Origin: Sedimenticola selenatireducens
GTDB taxonomy: Bacteria > Pseudomonadota > Gammaproteobacteria > Chromatiales > Chromatiaceae
Length of the DNA stretch: 64,000 nucleotides
Reading direction: 5' to 3'
Assembly (NCBI RefSeq): GCF_007625115.1
Contig: NZ_VMNH01000013.1
Coordinates: 62,001 to 126,000 of the forward strand
Shown: in pieces, positions 47,994 to 58,322 of the stretch
How positions within the stretch are numbered: position 1 is the stretch's first letter
How the letters are laid out: every line of letters begins with the position of its first letter
Program-made: the position numbers and the translations under genes
Notes under the pieces: model-generated
Seen by the model: only the letters and a program-made list of their open reading frames with translations
Told to the model about the DNA's origin: nothing
Database searches by the model: none

Positions 47994-48869
47994 ATGACCG
48001 ATGTCACCAGCATTGCTATCTCCGTTGGCTTTATGGCTTTGCTTGGCTCTGTTCTGGCAATGGTTCTTATTTTAGCCAACAAGCGCCTCTTTGTTTATGA
48101 AGATCCCCGCATTGATGATGTTGAAGATCTATTGCCTCGAGCCAACTGTGGTGCCTGTGGTAGTCCAGGTTGCAGGCCGTTTGCTGAAGGATTGATCGTC
48201 GGCACCTTTCAGCCAGCACAGTGTACCGTTAATTCCAAAGAGGCGAACAAATTAATTGCGGATTACCTCGGTGTGGATTTGGGTGCCGAGAATAAACGAG
48301 TAGCTCGCCTTGCCTGTGCAGGTGGTTCGCATGTTGCCTTTATCCGCGCAAGCTATGCTGGATTAAACTCCTGTCGTGCAGCTGCCCTGGTATCCGGGGG
48401 TGGTAAAGGTTGTGCCTGGGGATGTCTCGGTATGGGTGATTGCGCGGTTGTCTGTGATTTCGATGCAATCACCATGAATAAGTACGGCCTGCCGATTGTC
48501 AATGAAGATCGCTGCACAGCCTGTAATGATTGTGTTGAGGTGTGTCCAAAAGATCTGTTTGAGCTCCACTCCATCAATGAGCAGTTGTTTGTAGCCTGTA
48601 AAAATCTTGAAAAAGGCGAAGAGGCCGAGAACGAGTGCGAAGTGATCTGCACCGCCTGTGAGCGTTGTGCCGTGGATTCACCCGAAGGTTTGATCACAAT
48701 GCAGAATAACCTGGCGGTTATTGATTACAGCAAAAATGATCTGGCCTCAAAGGTTGCTATAGAGCGTTGTCCAACAGGAGCGATTGTCTGGTTTGATAAG
48801 CAGGGTGGTTATCAAGTGGGTAAAGATGCCAAGAAAATTATCCGCAAAGAGATGCTGCCCATCGGGTAG
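47994..48869 (+). CDS. rnfB: Electron transport complex subunit RnfB (multi-cluster ferredoxin type)
   Basis: 291 residues, longer than the roughly 190-residue E. coli RsxB. An N-terminal membrane anchor (about 7-27) is followed by the NCGACGSPGC [4Fe-4S] motif and C residues of the DUF3795-type segment. Then come CAWGCLGMGDCAVVC, CTACNDCVEVC and CEVICTACERC, giving several 4Fe-4S sites. It is the ferredoxin-accepting subunit and precedes the giant oxidoreductase gene, an obvious electron donor. Confidence 0.92.
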   Translation: MTDVTSIAISVGFMALLGSVLAMVLILANKRLFVYEDPRIDDVEDLLPRANCGACGSPGCRPFAEGLIVGTFQPAQCTVNSKEANKLIADYLGVDLGAENKRVARLACAGGSHVAFIRASYAGLNSCRAAALVSGGGKGCAWGCLGMGDCAVVCDFDAITMNKYGLPIVNEDRCTACNDCVEVCPKDLFELHSINEQLFVACKNLEKGEEAENECEVICTACERCAVDSPEGLITMQNNLAVIDYSKNDLASKVAIERCPTGAIVWFDKQGGYQVGKDAKKIIRKEMLPIG

Positions 48870-48936
48870 TAAAAGATTTTTCAGTTGGACTGCCAGCAGT
48901 GATGGTTGATCCCGAATTGTAGAAGAGGAAGTATCC

Positions 48937-51900
48937 ATGTTCGGTAAAAAAGAGCAAAAGCAGTTTAAGTATCCGGGTATCCGCATGGCGATGGATGGCA
49001 ACACCGCAGTCATCATGTGCGAGAGAGAGGCGTCTGATGCTGCCGGGGCCTATCCTATTACTCCCTCGACACAGATGGGTGAATATTGGGCAGAAGAGGT
49101 GGCGAAAGGCCATATCAATGTAGCTGGCAAGCCCTTGATATTCGTTGAACCTGAATCCGAACATGCCGCTGCTGCAGTGACCGCCGGTATGGCGATGACG
49201 GGATTGCGCGCCACCAACTTCTCCTCTGCACAGGGCGTGGCTTTCATGCATGAGTCGCTCTATGCCGCAGTGGGCAAGCGTCTACCTTACGTGCTTAATA
49301 TTGGTACCCGGGCTATCACCAAGGCCTCTTTGAATGTTCATTGTGGACACGACGATTACCACTGTATTGATGATACGGGTTTCTTCCAGGTCTTTGGTGC
49401 GGATGCCCAAGAGGCCGCTGATCTTAATCTGATTAGTCGGAAGATTGCTGAATTGAGTTTGACGCCGGCGGCTGTAGCACAAGACGGTTTTCTGACGACT
49501 CATCTGATTGAGCCGGTGATGGTGCCGGAGCGCGAATTGATCGAAGAGTTCTGTGGACGCCCTGATGATATCATCACCTGTCCCACTCCTTCACAAAAGA
49601 TGATCTACGGCGAGAAGCGTCGCCGCGTACCTGAAGTGTGGAACGTCGATAACCCCATGCTCTCTGGATCAGTACAGAATCAGGACGCCTATATGCAGGC
49701 TGTTGCCGCGCAACGTCCTTATTTCTTTGATCACATTTCAAATATTGCCGATCAGGTAATGGATGAGTATTACGAACTGACAGGCCGGCGTTATAACCGC
49801 GTTGGTCAGTATAAGATGGATGATGCCGATTACATCATTGCCGGACAGGGTTCAATGATTGTTCAGGCACAGGCGGTGGCTGATTATCTGCGTGAGACCC
49901 GCAAACTGAAAGTGGGTGTCATGAACCTCACCATGTATCGTCCATTCCCAGGTGATCTCATAGGCAAAGTGTTAAAGGGTCGTAAAGGAGTTGTGGTACT
50001 TGAGCGTACCGATCAGCCTTTGGCCGAAGATCTACCTATGATACGTGAGGTCCGTGCAGCGCTGACCAAGTGTATTGAGAATGGCGGATATTCCAGTGCG
50101 GATAAACCCTATCCTAATTATGAGTCGTACAAGGCAGGCCAAGCACCCGCGCTATTCTCCGGCTCCTATGGGTTGGGCTCGCGTGATTTGCAACCGGAAG
50201 GGTTGATCGGTGCAATCGAAAACATGTTGCCTGAGGGCAGAAAGCAGCGCTTCTTCTACCTGGGTGTGGATTTTGTTCGTGAGTCAGCGGATCCCAAGGC
50301 AGAGATACGCCAGCAGGAATTACTGGAGGCCTACCCGCATATCGCCAAGATGTCTATACGCGGTAGCGAAAACCCGGACCTGTTACCGAAAGAGGCCATT
50401 ACGGTACGCATGCACTCAGTGGGTGGCTGGGGCGCTATCACCACGGGTAAGAACCTGGCGATGACGCTGTATGATCTTTTGGGTTATGACATTCGTGCCA
50501 ATCCAAAATATGGTTCTGAGAAAAAAGGTCAGCCAACGACCTATTATCTGTCCGCTGCACCCGAACCCATTCGTCTGAACTGCGAGTATCATCATGTTGA
50601 TGTGGTGTTGTCGCCGGATCCCAATGTATTCCTGCACTCTAATCCGCTGTATGGATTGAAAGAGGGTGGTTTCTTCATTATCCAGAGTCATCTGGAGACT
50701 GAAGCAGAGGTGTGGGCGCAGATCCCGGTGAAATATCAGAAGTACATTGTTGACCACAATATCCATGTCTACTTTGTTGATGGGTTCAAGATTGCCAAGG
50801 AGGAGGCGTCCGATGCAGAACTGCAATTCCGTATGCAGGGTAACGCCTTCCAGGGTGCCTTCTTTGCTGCTTCACCATTGCTTGAGCGTGCTCATCTTAC
50901 CGAGCAAGGTCTTTTTGATGCCATTACCGCACAGCTGCGGGATAAGTTTGGTGGCAAGGGTGAGCGCGTAGTTGAGGACAATCTACGCGTTGTGCGTCGT
51001 GGCTTTGATGAGATCAGAGAGATCACCGATAAACAGATTGGCCTTACCCAGCAGGATATTCGCAAATCAGCCAATATTCCTGTCATGCTTCAGGAACTTC
51101 CAGAAGGTGATGGGAAACTATCCGATGTGCATCGTTTCTGGGAGCAGACGGGTTCTTTCTATATGAGCGGAATGGGCTCTGAAAATCTGGTTGATCCCTT
51201 CATGGCTACCAGTCTGATCCCGGCCGCTACCGGTATCTTCCGTGACATGACGCAGATCCGTTTTGACTATCCCAAATTTATCACAGAAAACTGTACCGCT
51301 TGTGGTGACTGTTATACCGCCTGTCCAGACAGTGCTATCCCAGGTCTGGTGAATAGTATCAGTGATATTTTTAACACCGCGATTGAGCGGATCGAAAAGA
51401 AGGGGACACCCACACTTTATCTGCGTCGTGAAAGCCGTAATGTTGAAAAGCGTCTGCGTGGGTTGATTGAAGAGCAGGGCGAGACGGCGGTTGTTTCCAA
51501 ATTGCTTGATCAGGCCGTACTTGAATTGCTGGCTGAATCGGATCTGGATGAGCAGAAAAAGGCCGGACTGGAGCGCGAGTTTGGTCTATTCCTGGAATCC
51601 ATCGGTGGCTTTGAATTCTCCGTTACCAAGCCTTATTACACCACGCGTGAGAAGAAGAACAAAGGCTCTGGTGGTCTCTTCTCTATCACCGTCAACCCAT
51701 ACACCTGTAAAGGCTGTATGGAGTGTGTGGAGGTGTGCGATGATGGTGCGCTGGTGGTTGATCTGCAGACCGAAGCGGCCGTTCAGAAGATGCAGCAGGA
51801 TTGGAAATTCTGGATGGATCTACCTACCACCGATGCGGACTTTATCCGTATCGACGATCTGAATGAAAAGATTGGTGCGCTTGAAACCCTTCTGCTGGAT

Positions 51901-53850
51901 AAGACCAACTATCAGTCTATGGTCTCCGGTGATGGCGCCTGTCTTGGGTGTGGTGAAAAGACCGCGATTCATCTCTTTACAGGTACCGCTACTGCGCTGA
52001 TGCAACCAAGGGTCAAGGCGCATATTGCTGAGCTGGACGATTTGATTAATCGTCTGGAAACTCATATTCGCCTGAAACTGGCGGCGGGAATGGATCTTTC
52101 CAATACCGCAGCAATTAATGATGCGGTTGAAGAGAACAAAGACACCGATCTGACCTTGACCAATCTGGCGGCAACTCTGTCAGAAGGTAAAGTCGTTGAT
52201 CCGGTTGATCCCAAGTGGCTGAGATGGGCGACCCAATTGCTGGAAAAGCTGCGCCATTTGAAGTGGCTCTATACGGACGGCCAGACCAACCAAGGTCGTG
52301 CCACCATGGGTATCATTAATTCGACGGGTTGTACCTCGGTCTGGGGTTCTACCTTCCCGTTCAACCCGTATCCCTTCCCATGGACTAGCCACCTGTTCCA
52401 GGACAGTCCTTCAGTGGCGATGGGTATCTTTGAAGGCCACATGGCCAAGATGGCCGCAGGCTTCAAGACGATCCGTCAGGCCAAGCTGGAGTTGGAAGGT
52501 AAGTTCGATGCTGACATCCACGATGAATTCTTCACCTATTTTGACTGGAAAGGATTCAGTGAAGAAGAGTGGCTGCTCTGTCCGCCTGTTGTATCGATTG
52601 GTGGTGATGGTGCCATGTACGATATCGGCTTCCAGAATCTCTCCCGTGCCCTGGCCTCTGGCGTACCGATCAAGGTGTTGATCCTGGATACACAGGTCTA
52701 TTCAAATACCGGTGGGCAGGCCTGTACCTCAGGTTTCGTCGGTCAGGTTGCCGATATGTCGCCCTACGGAAAGGCGTGGAAGGGTAAGACCGAAATCCGT
52801 AAAGAGATGGGTATCATTGGTATGGCACATCGTACCAGTTTTGTACTGCAGAGCTCTCAAGCCAACGTGACCCATCTGATTGAGGGTTTCATTGATGGTC
52901 TGAACAGTCGACGTCCCGCCATGTTCAACCTCTATACCACCTGTCAGCCAGAACATGGTGTGGCGGATGATGCCTCTGAAGCTCAGGCCAAGATGGCGTT
53001 GGAGTCACGCGCTTACCCGATGTTCCGATTCGATCCGGATGCGGGTGTGACCTTCAGTGAGTGCTGCAGTATCGAAGGCAACCCGGCAATCGATTCCGAT
53101 TGGCCGACCTATTCACTGACCTACCAGGATGAAAAAGGCAAAGAGGCGAAACTCGAGTTGCCGGTTACCTTTGCCGACTTCGCCTTCAGTGAAGGACGAT
53201 TCCGCAAGCATTTCCGTGCCGTTCCCCAGGATGCCTGGAATGACGACATGGTCGAGCTGCATGAGTTCCTCAATATGGATGAGGATGATCGTGATGGTCG
53301 TTATCCCTACATCTGGGCGGTAGATAAAAAGAGTCACCTGATGCGGGTATTGGTGGCCCAGGAGATCGTACTCTCCTGTGAAGAACGCAGAACCTTCTGG
53401 CATCAGCTAAGATCACTTTCAGGTTACGGTGAAGGGGTGAGTGAGGCTGAGATCGTCAATCGCACCAAGGCTGAGATGGCGCAGAAACTGACCGCCAATC
53501 TACTGGCCATGGCGAATGATGGTGATATCAGTGCGTTGACTGATGCGCCTGCAGTGAGCAGTACTGGGGGCTCGGCACCTGCAGCTGCCAATGCGGCTGA
53601 CTATGAGCCTGTGTGGATTGAAACACCGGAATGTACCACCTGTGACGAGTGTGTGGATATCGCGCCCGGTATCTTCCAGTACAACGACGACAAAATGGCA
53701 GTAGTAGTCAATCCGAAAGGCGGCAGCTATAAAGATATAGTCAAGGCCGCAGAAAAATGTACGGCCGGCTGTTTGCATCCCGGTACGCCCTGGGATGCGA
53801 ATGAAAAGGATCTCGATAAACTGGTTAAGCGCGCAGCGAAGTACCAGTAA
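48937..53850 (+). CDS. Single-chain pyruvate/2-oxoacid:ferredoxin oxidoreductase, 1637 residues
   Basis: TPP and Fe-S enzyme interconverting 2-oxoacids and acyl-CoA plus reduced ferredoxin. Order: pyrimidine-binding alpha part (AGAYPITPSTQMGEYWAEE near residue 33), gamma part, two 4Fe-4S motifs (ENCTACGDCYTACPDS at about 784; TCKGCMECVEVCDDG at about 925), then beta part with LGCGEKTAIH (about 1007) and TPP motif GDGAMYDIGF (about 1222). An extra C-terminal ferredoxin-like domain (CTTCDECVDIAPG at about 1566, CTAGCLHPG) follows. It is about 450 residues longer than NifJ. Substrate and direction are not decided by sequence. Located between rnfB and tpx. Confidence 0.9.
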   Translation: MFGKKEQKQFKYPGIRMAMDGNTAVIMCEREASDAAGAYPITPSTQMGEYWAEEVAKGHINVAGKPLIFVEPESEHAAAAVTAGMAMTGLRATNFSSAQGVAFMHESLYAAVGKRLPYVLNIGTRAITKASLNVHCGHDDYHCIDDTGFFQVFGADAQEAADLNLISRKIAELSLTPAAVAQDGFLTTHLIEPVMVPERELIEEFCGRPDDIITCPTPSQKMIYGEKRRRVPEVWNVDNPMLSGSVQNQDAYMQAVAAQRPYFFDHISNIADQVMDEYYELTGRRYNRVGQYKMDDADYIIAGQGSMIVQAQAVADYLRETRKLKVGVMNLTMYRPFPGDLIGKVLKGRKGVVVLERTDQPLAEDLPMIREVRAALTKCIENGGYSSADKPYPNYESYKAGQAPALFSGSYGLGSRDLQPEGLIGAIENMLPEGRKQRFFYLGVDFVRESADPKAEIRQQELLEAYPHIAKMSIRGSENPDLLPKEAITVRMHSVGGWGAITTGKNLAMTLYDLLGYDIRANPKYGSEKKGQPTTYYLSAAPEPIRLNCEYHHVDVVLSPDPNVFLHSNPLYGLKEGGFFIIQSHLETEAEVWAQIPVKYQKYIVDHNIHVYFVDGFKIAKEEASDAELQFRMQGNAFQGAFFAASPLLERAHLTEQGLFDAITAQLRDKFGGKGERVVEDNLRVVRRGFDEIREITDKQIGLTQQDIRKSANIPVMLQELPEGDGKLSDVHRFWEQTGSFYMSGMGSENLVDPFMATSLIPAATGIFRDMTQIRFDYPKFITENCTACGDCYTACPDSAIPGLVNSISDIFNTAIERIEKKGTPTLYLRRESRNVEKRLRGLIEEQGETAVVSKLLDQAVLELLAESDLDEQKKAGLEREFGLFLESIGGFEFSVTKPYYTTREKKNKGSGGLFSITVNPYTCKGCMECVEVCDDGALVVDLQTEAAVQKMQQDWKFWMDLPTTDADFIRIDDLNEKIGALETLLLDKTNYQSMVSGDGACLGCGEKTAIHLFTGTATALMQPRVKAHIAELDDLINRLETHIRLKLAAGMDLSNTAAINDAVEENKDTDLTLTNLAATLSEGKVVDPVDPKWLRWATQLLEKLRHLKWLYTDGQTNQGRATMGIINSTGCTSVWGSTFPFNPYPFPWTSHLFQDSPSVAMGIFEGHMAKMAAGFKTIRQAKLELEGKFDADIHDEFFTYFDWKGFSEEEWLLCPPVVSIGGDGAMYDIGFQNLSRALASGVPIKVLILDTQVYSNTGGQACTSGFVGQVADMSPYGKAWKGKTEIRKEMGIIGMAHRTSFVLQSSQANVTHLIEGFIDGLNSRRPAMFNLYTTCQPEHGVADDASEAQAKMALESRAYPMFRFDPDAGVTFSECCSIEGNPAIDSDWPTYSLTYQDEKGKEAKLELPVTFADFAFSEGRFRKHFRAVPQDAWNDDMVELHEFLNMDEDDRDGRYPYIWAVDKKSHLMRVLVAQEIVLSCEERRTFWHQLRSLSGYGEGVSEAEIVNRTKAEMAQKLTANLLAMANDGDISALTDAPAVSSTGGSAPAAANAADYEPVWIETPECTTCDECVDIAPGIFQYNDDKMAVVVNPKGGSYKDIVKAAEKCTAGCLHPGTPWDANEKDLDKLVKRAAKYQ

Positions 53851-53874
53851 TTCTAAACAACGAGGAGATAGAAT

Positions 53875-54375
53875 ATGGCTACAGTGACATTTTTAGGTAA
53901 TCCGGTAACCACCAATGGTGATCTGCCGGCTGTGGGGAGTAAGGCACCAGAGTTCTCTCTGGCCAATAAAGAGTTGGCCAATATTGGTCTGGCCGATTTT
54001 GCTGGCAAGAAGCGTCTGCTGAATATTGTTCCGAGTCTGGATACGCCTACCTGCGCCATCTCGACCAAGAAGTTCAATGAATCTTTTGCCGGTCGTGATG
54101 ATGCGGTTGCTATGGTGATTTCGGCTGATCTGCCTTTTGCACAAGGCCGTTTCTGTGAAACAGAAGGGCTGGAAAATGTAGTCACACTATCATTAATGCG
54201 TGGTAAGAACTTCGCCAAGGATTATGGTGTATTCATCAATGACGGTCCATTGATGGGTTTGACTTGTCGTGCGGTCGTGGTTGTCGATGAAAATGGCATT
54301 GTTACCTATACCCAACTGGTTCCAGAGATAGCCGATGAACCAGACTATGATGCAGCGCTTGAGGCGTTGAAATAA
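53875..54375 (+). CDS. tpx: Thiol peroxidase
   Basis: 166-residue atypical 2-Cys peroxiredoxin. Peroxidatic C60 ([10 protein letters not shown]) and resolving C94 (QGRFCETEG) are at family positions. It lies 24 bases after the oxygen-sensitive oxidoreductase and before rnfC, suggesting peroxide protection for that module. Confidence 0.95.
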   Translation: MATVTFLGNPVTTNGDLPAVGSKAPEFSLANKELANIGLADFAGKKRLLNIVPSLDTPTCAISTKKFNESFAGRDDAVAMVISADLPFAQGRFCETEGLENVVTLSLMRGKNFAKDYGVFINDGPLMGLTCRAVVVVDENGIVTYTQLVPEIADEPDYDAALEALK

Positions 54376-54455
54376 GGAGTGTACAACCTGGTGCCATCGC
54401 TGTAGGGGATGGCACTGTGTAGTACGCTCTGGCAGTAGAGATCAGCGGAGAGACA

Positions 54456-55811
54456 ATGGGTCTATTCAATCTATTTCGACGGACCAAGACCTTCAAGCAC
54501 GGTGTGCATCCGATGGCGCACAAAGAGCAGACCGCCCATCTGGCGATCAAGCGTCTGCCTTTTGCCCCCAAGATGGTTATTCCGCTTGCTCAGCATATTG
54601 GCGCCCCGGCAGTGCCGCTGGTAAAGCCAGGGCAGGAAGTGGTGCGTGGTGAGCCGATTGCAGAAGCGGGTGGTTTTGTCTCTGTACCGATGCATGCGCC
54701 TGTGACAGGGATTGTGCGTTCGATAGATCAACTCGTTCCAACCGCAGCCGGCCCCAAGACACCGGCTATCATCATCGAAACATACGAGGCTTCAAGGCAA
54801 GAAGTGTTGTATGGGTTGGAACAAGATCTGGAATCACTCTCTCGCGAAGCGTTGATCGAGGCGGTGCAGGCCAGTGGCATGGTCGGATTGGGCGGTGCGG
54901 CGTTTCCCAGTCATGTGAAGCTGTTGCCGCCGGAAGGCAAGTCGATCGACACCCTGATTATTAATGGCTGTGAGTGTGAGCCCTATCTGACTTGCGATCA
55001 TCGAGTGATGTTGGAGCAGACCGACAAACTGCTGGCTGGTATCCGCACCATCATGCGTGCGACCGGGGCAAGGCAGGCCATCATTGGCGTTGAAGATAAC
55101 AAGCTGGATGCAGTCTCGAAAATTCGTGAAAAGCTTGTCAAGGATGACGCCATTACCTGTGAGGCTGTAGAGACCAAGTATCCGCAGGGTGCGGAGAAGA
55201 TGCTGATAAAGAGCCTGTTGAATAAAGAGGTTCCGTCCGGTGGTCTGCCGGTGGATATTGGGGTGGCCGTCTATAATGTCGGCACTATGGCTCAACTGGG
55301 TGAATTAATTCCACAAAGTCGTGGGCTGATTGAACGTGTGGTTACCGTATCGGGGCCGGGTGTCAGTAAACCCGGTAACTACCTGGTCCCTATTGGAACG
55401 CCTCTCCGGTTTCTGATGGAGCAGGCGGGCTCCAGTTCGGATGCCAATGAAGTGATTGTCGGTGGGCCGATGATGGGCATGACGGTAGCATCACTGGATG
55501 TACCGGTGACCAAAGGCGTATCCGGTGTTGTGGTCTTTAAAGAAGAGAATGAAGATCAAAAAAATCGGCCGGTCTATCCCTGTATCAAATGCGGTGCCTG
55601 CCTAGATGCCTGTCCGATTAATCTGAATCCATCAATGTTGGGTCAACTGGCCAGCGTCAGACAATACGAAGTGATGGAGACGGACTATCATCTGAAAGAC
55701 TGTTTTGAATGTGGATGTTGCAGTTATGTCTGTCCATCCAACATACCACTGACACAATATTTCCGCATTGCCAAGGCGATCAATCGGGAAACAAAAGCGG
55801 TAGCCGCTTGA
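54456..55811 (+). CDS. rnfC: RnfC subunit (NADH-dehydrogenase-like, Fe-S)
   Basis: 451-residue soluble subunit that binds FMN/NADH and passes electrons to RnfB/D/G. The Nqo1-like FMN part includes GMVGLGGAAFPSHVK. Two C-terminal 4Fe-4S motifs (CIKCGACLDACP and CFECGCCSYVCP) are complete. The N-terminal barrel-sandwich segment covers about residues 30-100. First of the rnfCDGEA run. Confidence 0.95.
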   Translation: MGLFNLFRRTKTFKHGVHPMAHKEQTAHLAIKRLPFAPKMVIPLAQHIGAPAVPLVKPGQEVVRGEPIAEAGGFVSVPMHAPVTGIVRSIDQLVPTAAGPKTPAIIIETYEASRQEVLYGLEQDLESLSREALIEAVQASGMVGLGGAAFPSHVKLLPPEGKSIDTLIINGCECEPYLTCDHRVMLEQTDKLLAGIRTIMRATGARQAIIGVEDNKLDAVSKIREKLVKDDAITCEAVETKYPQGAEKMLIKSLLNKEVPSGGLPVDIGVAVYNVGTMAQLGELIPQSRGLIERVVTVSGPGVSKPGNYLVPIGTPLRFLMEQAGSSSDANEVIVGGPMMGMTVASLDVPVTKGVSGVVVFKEENEDQKNRPVYPCIKCGACLDACPINLNPSMLGQLASVRQYEVMETDYHLKDCFECGCCSYVCPSNIPLTQYFRIAKAINRETKAVAA

Positions 55812-55901
55812 TAGATAAGCGGGGAGTGCGTTGCCGTCAAACCGATGGTTGCCAAATCCTCAAGTAGTAAACGGGACAGGAAGCCCCATGCAGGGTAGAG
55901 C

Positions 55902-56960
55902 ATGAGCAAAAAGCAAAAAAAAGTAGTTGAGATACGCACTTCACCCCATTTGAAGAAGGCGATCTCTGTTGAGCAGATTATGCGCAATGTGGTGTATGCC
56001 TTGTTGCCGGTCTGTGGCTGGTCGGTATTTCAGTTTGGCATCAGTGCCTTTGCGCTGATCCTGGTGACAACACTCACCTGCATATTGACAGAGTCGCTCT
56101 TCTGTAAACTCTCTGGCCGGCCCAACAGTGTCGGTGACTACAGTGTTGTAATTACAGCACTGTTGTTAGCACTGACACTGCCACCTGGCTTCCCTCTGTG
56201 GATGGCAGTGGTTGCAGGGTTTATTGCAATTGGTCTGGGAAAATCGCTGTTCGGTGGTCTGGGCTTCAACGTGATGAATCCCGCGTTGATTGGGCGTGCC
56301 TTTGTGCAGGCGGCGTTTCCCGTTGCGATCACCACCTGGACACCCGGATTTGTCACAGGCCGTTTCGTAGAGTTTATTCCATCCTCACTGGCACTACCGT
56401 TCATGTCGCCTGTGAATACCGATGTATGGGTGAAGCAACACGCCCTGGATGGATTTACCGGTGCAACGCCCTTGGCGTTACAAAAGTTTGAGCATGTCAC
56501 TGTCGATACTATTGATCTTTTGACCGGCATGGTGGCTGGATCGGCGGGTGAAACCTCTGCACTATTGATCTTTGTCTGCGGACTCTATCTGGCGTTTCGC
56601 AAGATGATGGACTGGCGTATACCGTTGTCTATCTTTGTTGGGGTGACACTGATCTCGTTGCCGCTCTATCTGATGAATTCAACCCTCTATCCTTCGCCGC
56701 TGTTTATGATGCTGTCGGGTGGTCTGATGCTAGGCGCCATGTTTATGGCGACTGACATGGTGGTTTCACCGATGACTGCAAAAGGTGTCTGGCTTTATGG
56801 ATTGGTGATTGGCTTATTGACTGTACTTATTCGTCTGTTTGGTGGGCTCACAGAAGGCGTGATGTATGCCATTCTGGTCGCTAACGCGTTGTCACCGTTG
56901 ATTGCCTCGGTAACCCAACCGAAGATTTATGGTGCACAAAAGCAAGAGGCTGAATCATGA
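55902..56960 (+). CDS. rnfD: RnfD subunit
   Basis: 352-residue membrane protein, NqrB-like, with about ten helices. The covalent FMN threonine lies in DGFTGATPLAL (about residue 187). Conserved segments GLGFNVMNPALIGRAFVQ and MATDMVVSPMTAKG are present. Its stop overlaps the rnfG start by four bases. Confidence 0.95.
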   Translation: MSKKQKKVVEIRTSPHLKKAISVEQIMRNVVYALLPVCGWSVFQFGISAFALILVTTLTCILTESLFCKLSGRPNSVGDYSVVITALLLALTLPPGFPLWMAVVAGFIAIGLGKSLFGGLGFNVMNPALIGRAFVQAAFPVAITTWTPGFVTGRFVEFIPSSLALPFMSPVNTDVWVKQHALDGFTGATPLALQKFEHVTVDTIDLLTGMVAGSAGETSALLIFVCGLYLAFRKMMDWRIPLSIFVGVTLISLPLYLMNSTLYPSPLFMMLSGGLMLGAMFMATDMVVSPMTAKGVWLYGLVIGLLTVLIRLFGGLTEGVMYAILVANALSPLIASVTQPKIYGAQKQEAES

Positions 56961-57649
56961 GCAGTAATGAACAGGTTCAGGTTCAACCACAAACCCCCAG
57001 CTTTGCCATGCTGCGTACCTTGGGTGGTATCGCCATGCTCTCCGGTCTGCTGGTGGTTTTGGTTTTTCAATATACCCAACCGATTATTGAAGAGAATAAA
57101 CGCATCGCCATTGAAAAGGCGGTTTCGCAAGTTATCCCCGGTGTTGTGAGTAAAAAAGATTTTCTACTGAGTGCTGAGGGTCTTTTTCCAGCAGACGGAG
57201 ATAAAACGGCTACTGGTGAGAAAATATACGCCGCTTATGACGATAAGGGTGAGCTGAAAGGTATCGCACTGGAAGCGGCTGCTACGGGCTATCAGGATGT
57301 AATTCGTATTCTCTACGGTTACAACCAGGATTGTCAGTGCGTCACTGGTATAAAAATATTGAAGATGGCCGAAACCCCCGGGTTGGGTGACAAGATCGCC
57401 TTTGATCCAGATTTTCTGAAAAATTTTGAGGCACTTGATGCACGTTTGAATACTCAGAAGAGTGGACTCGAAAACGCCATCGTAACCGTTAAGCACGGTA
57501 CCAAGCGGGAGCAGTGGGAGATCGATTCGATCTCGGGTGCCACCATCTCCTCCAAGGCCATTGGACGCATGATCAATCAGAGTGGTGAACGTATGTTCCC
57601 GCTGATCATCAAGCATCTGGATGCCTTGAGAACTGGACAGAAGGGGTGA
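56957..57649 (+). CDS. rnfG: RnfG subunit
   Basis: 230-residue single-span protein with a periplasmic FMN domain. The flavinylation site is the SGAT motif in DSISGATISSKA (about residue 195). The N-terminal helix covers about 14-36. Covalently bound FMN is added by ApbE, whose gene is not in the window. Confidence 0.94.
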   Translation: MSSNEQVQVQPQTPSFAMLRTLGGIAMLSGLLVVLVFQYTQPIIEENKRIAIEKAVSQVIPGVVSKKDFLLSAEGLFPADGDKTATGEKIYAAYDDKGELKGIALEAAATGYQDVIRILYGYNQDCQCVTGIKILKMAETPGLGDKIAFDPDFLKNFEALDARLNTQKSGLENAIVTVKHGTKREQWEIDSISGATISSKAIGRMINQSGERMFPLIIKHLDALRTGQKG

Positions 57650-57659
57650 GGTAGGGAAT

Positions 57660-58322
57660 ATGTCAGTACTACCCAATCAACAAGAGCAAGTAACCCTGGA
57701 CACCTTCATGCGCGGGCTCTGGGAAGAGAACCCGGTGTTTGTGATGCTACTGGGACTCTGTCCTGTGTTGGCTGTCACCAACTCCACCATGAACGCGATT
57801 GCCATGGGTTTGGCCACGCTGTTTGTACTCGTAGCCTCCAGCACGCTGGTTTCACTGCTGCGCAAGATGATCCCCAAGCAGGTGCGTATTGCCACCTATA
57901 TCATCATTATTGCCACCTTCGTGACGATCGTGGATTATGTGATACAGGCCATCAGTCTGGATCTTTATAACGCGCTGGGTGCCTTTATTCAGCTAATTGT
58001 TGCCAACTGCGTGATACTGGGCAGGGCAGAGGCCTATGCTTCCAAACAGAAGGTCAGCGCCTCCATCATTAATGCCATCGGCATGGGTGTGGGCTTTACC
58101 ATCGCGCTACTCTGTCTCGGTACGGTGCGTGAGTTGCTGGGTGCCGGTACAATTCTGGGTTACCAGATTTTCAGCAGTAACTTTGAGCCATGGGTCGTCA
58201 TGATCTTACCTCCAGGTGGATTCTTCGTGCTGGGAGCCTGGTTACTCCTGTTTGAGTATTTGAAACAGCGCAAAGAGCAGAAACTGCTTGCTGCTGAGGG
58301 GGCGACCACCAATGGATCCTAA
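57660..58322 (+). CDS. rnfE: RnfE subunit
   Basis: 220-residue six-helix membrane protein, NqrD-like. It has the half of the NCxxLGR motif (ANCVILGRAEAYA) that helps hold the membrane [2Fe-2S] cluster together with RnfA. It overlaps rnfA by 11 bases. Confidence 0.95.
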   Translation: MSVLPNQQEQVTLDTFMRGLWEENPVFVMLLGLCPVLAVTNSTMNAIAMGLATLFVLVASSTLVSLLRKMIPKQVRIATYIIIIATFVTIVDYVIQAISLDLYNALGAFIQLIVANCVILGRAEAYASKQKVSASIINAIGMGVGFTIALLCLGTVRELLGAGTILGYQIFSSNFEPWVVMILPPGGFFVLGAWLLLFEYLKQRKEQKLLAAEGATTNGS

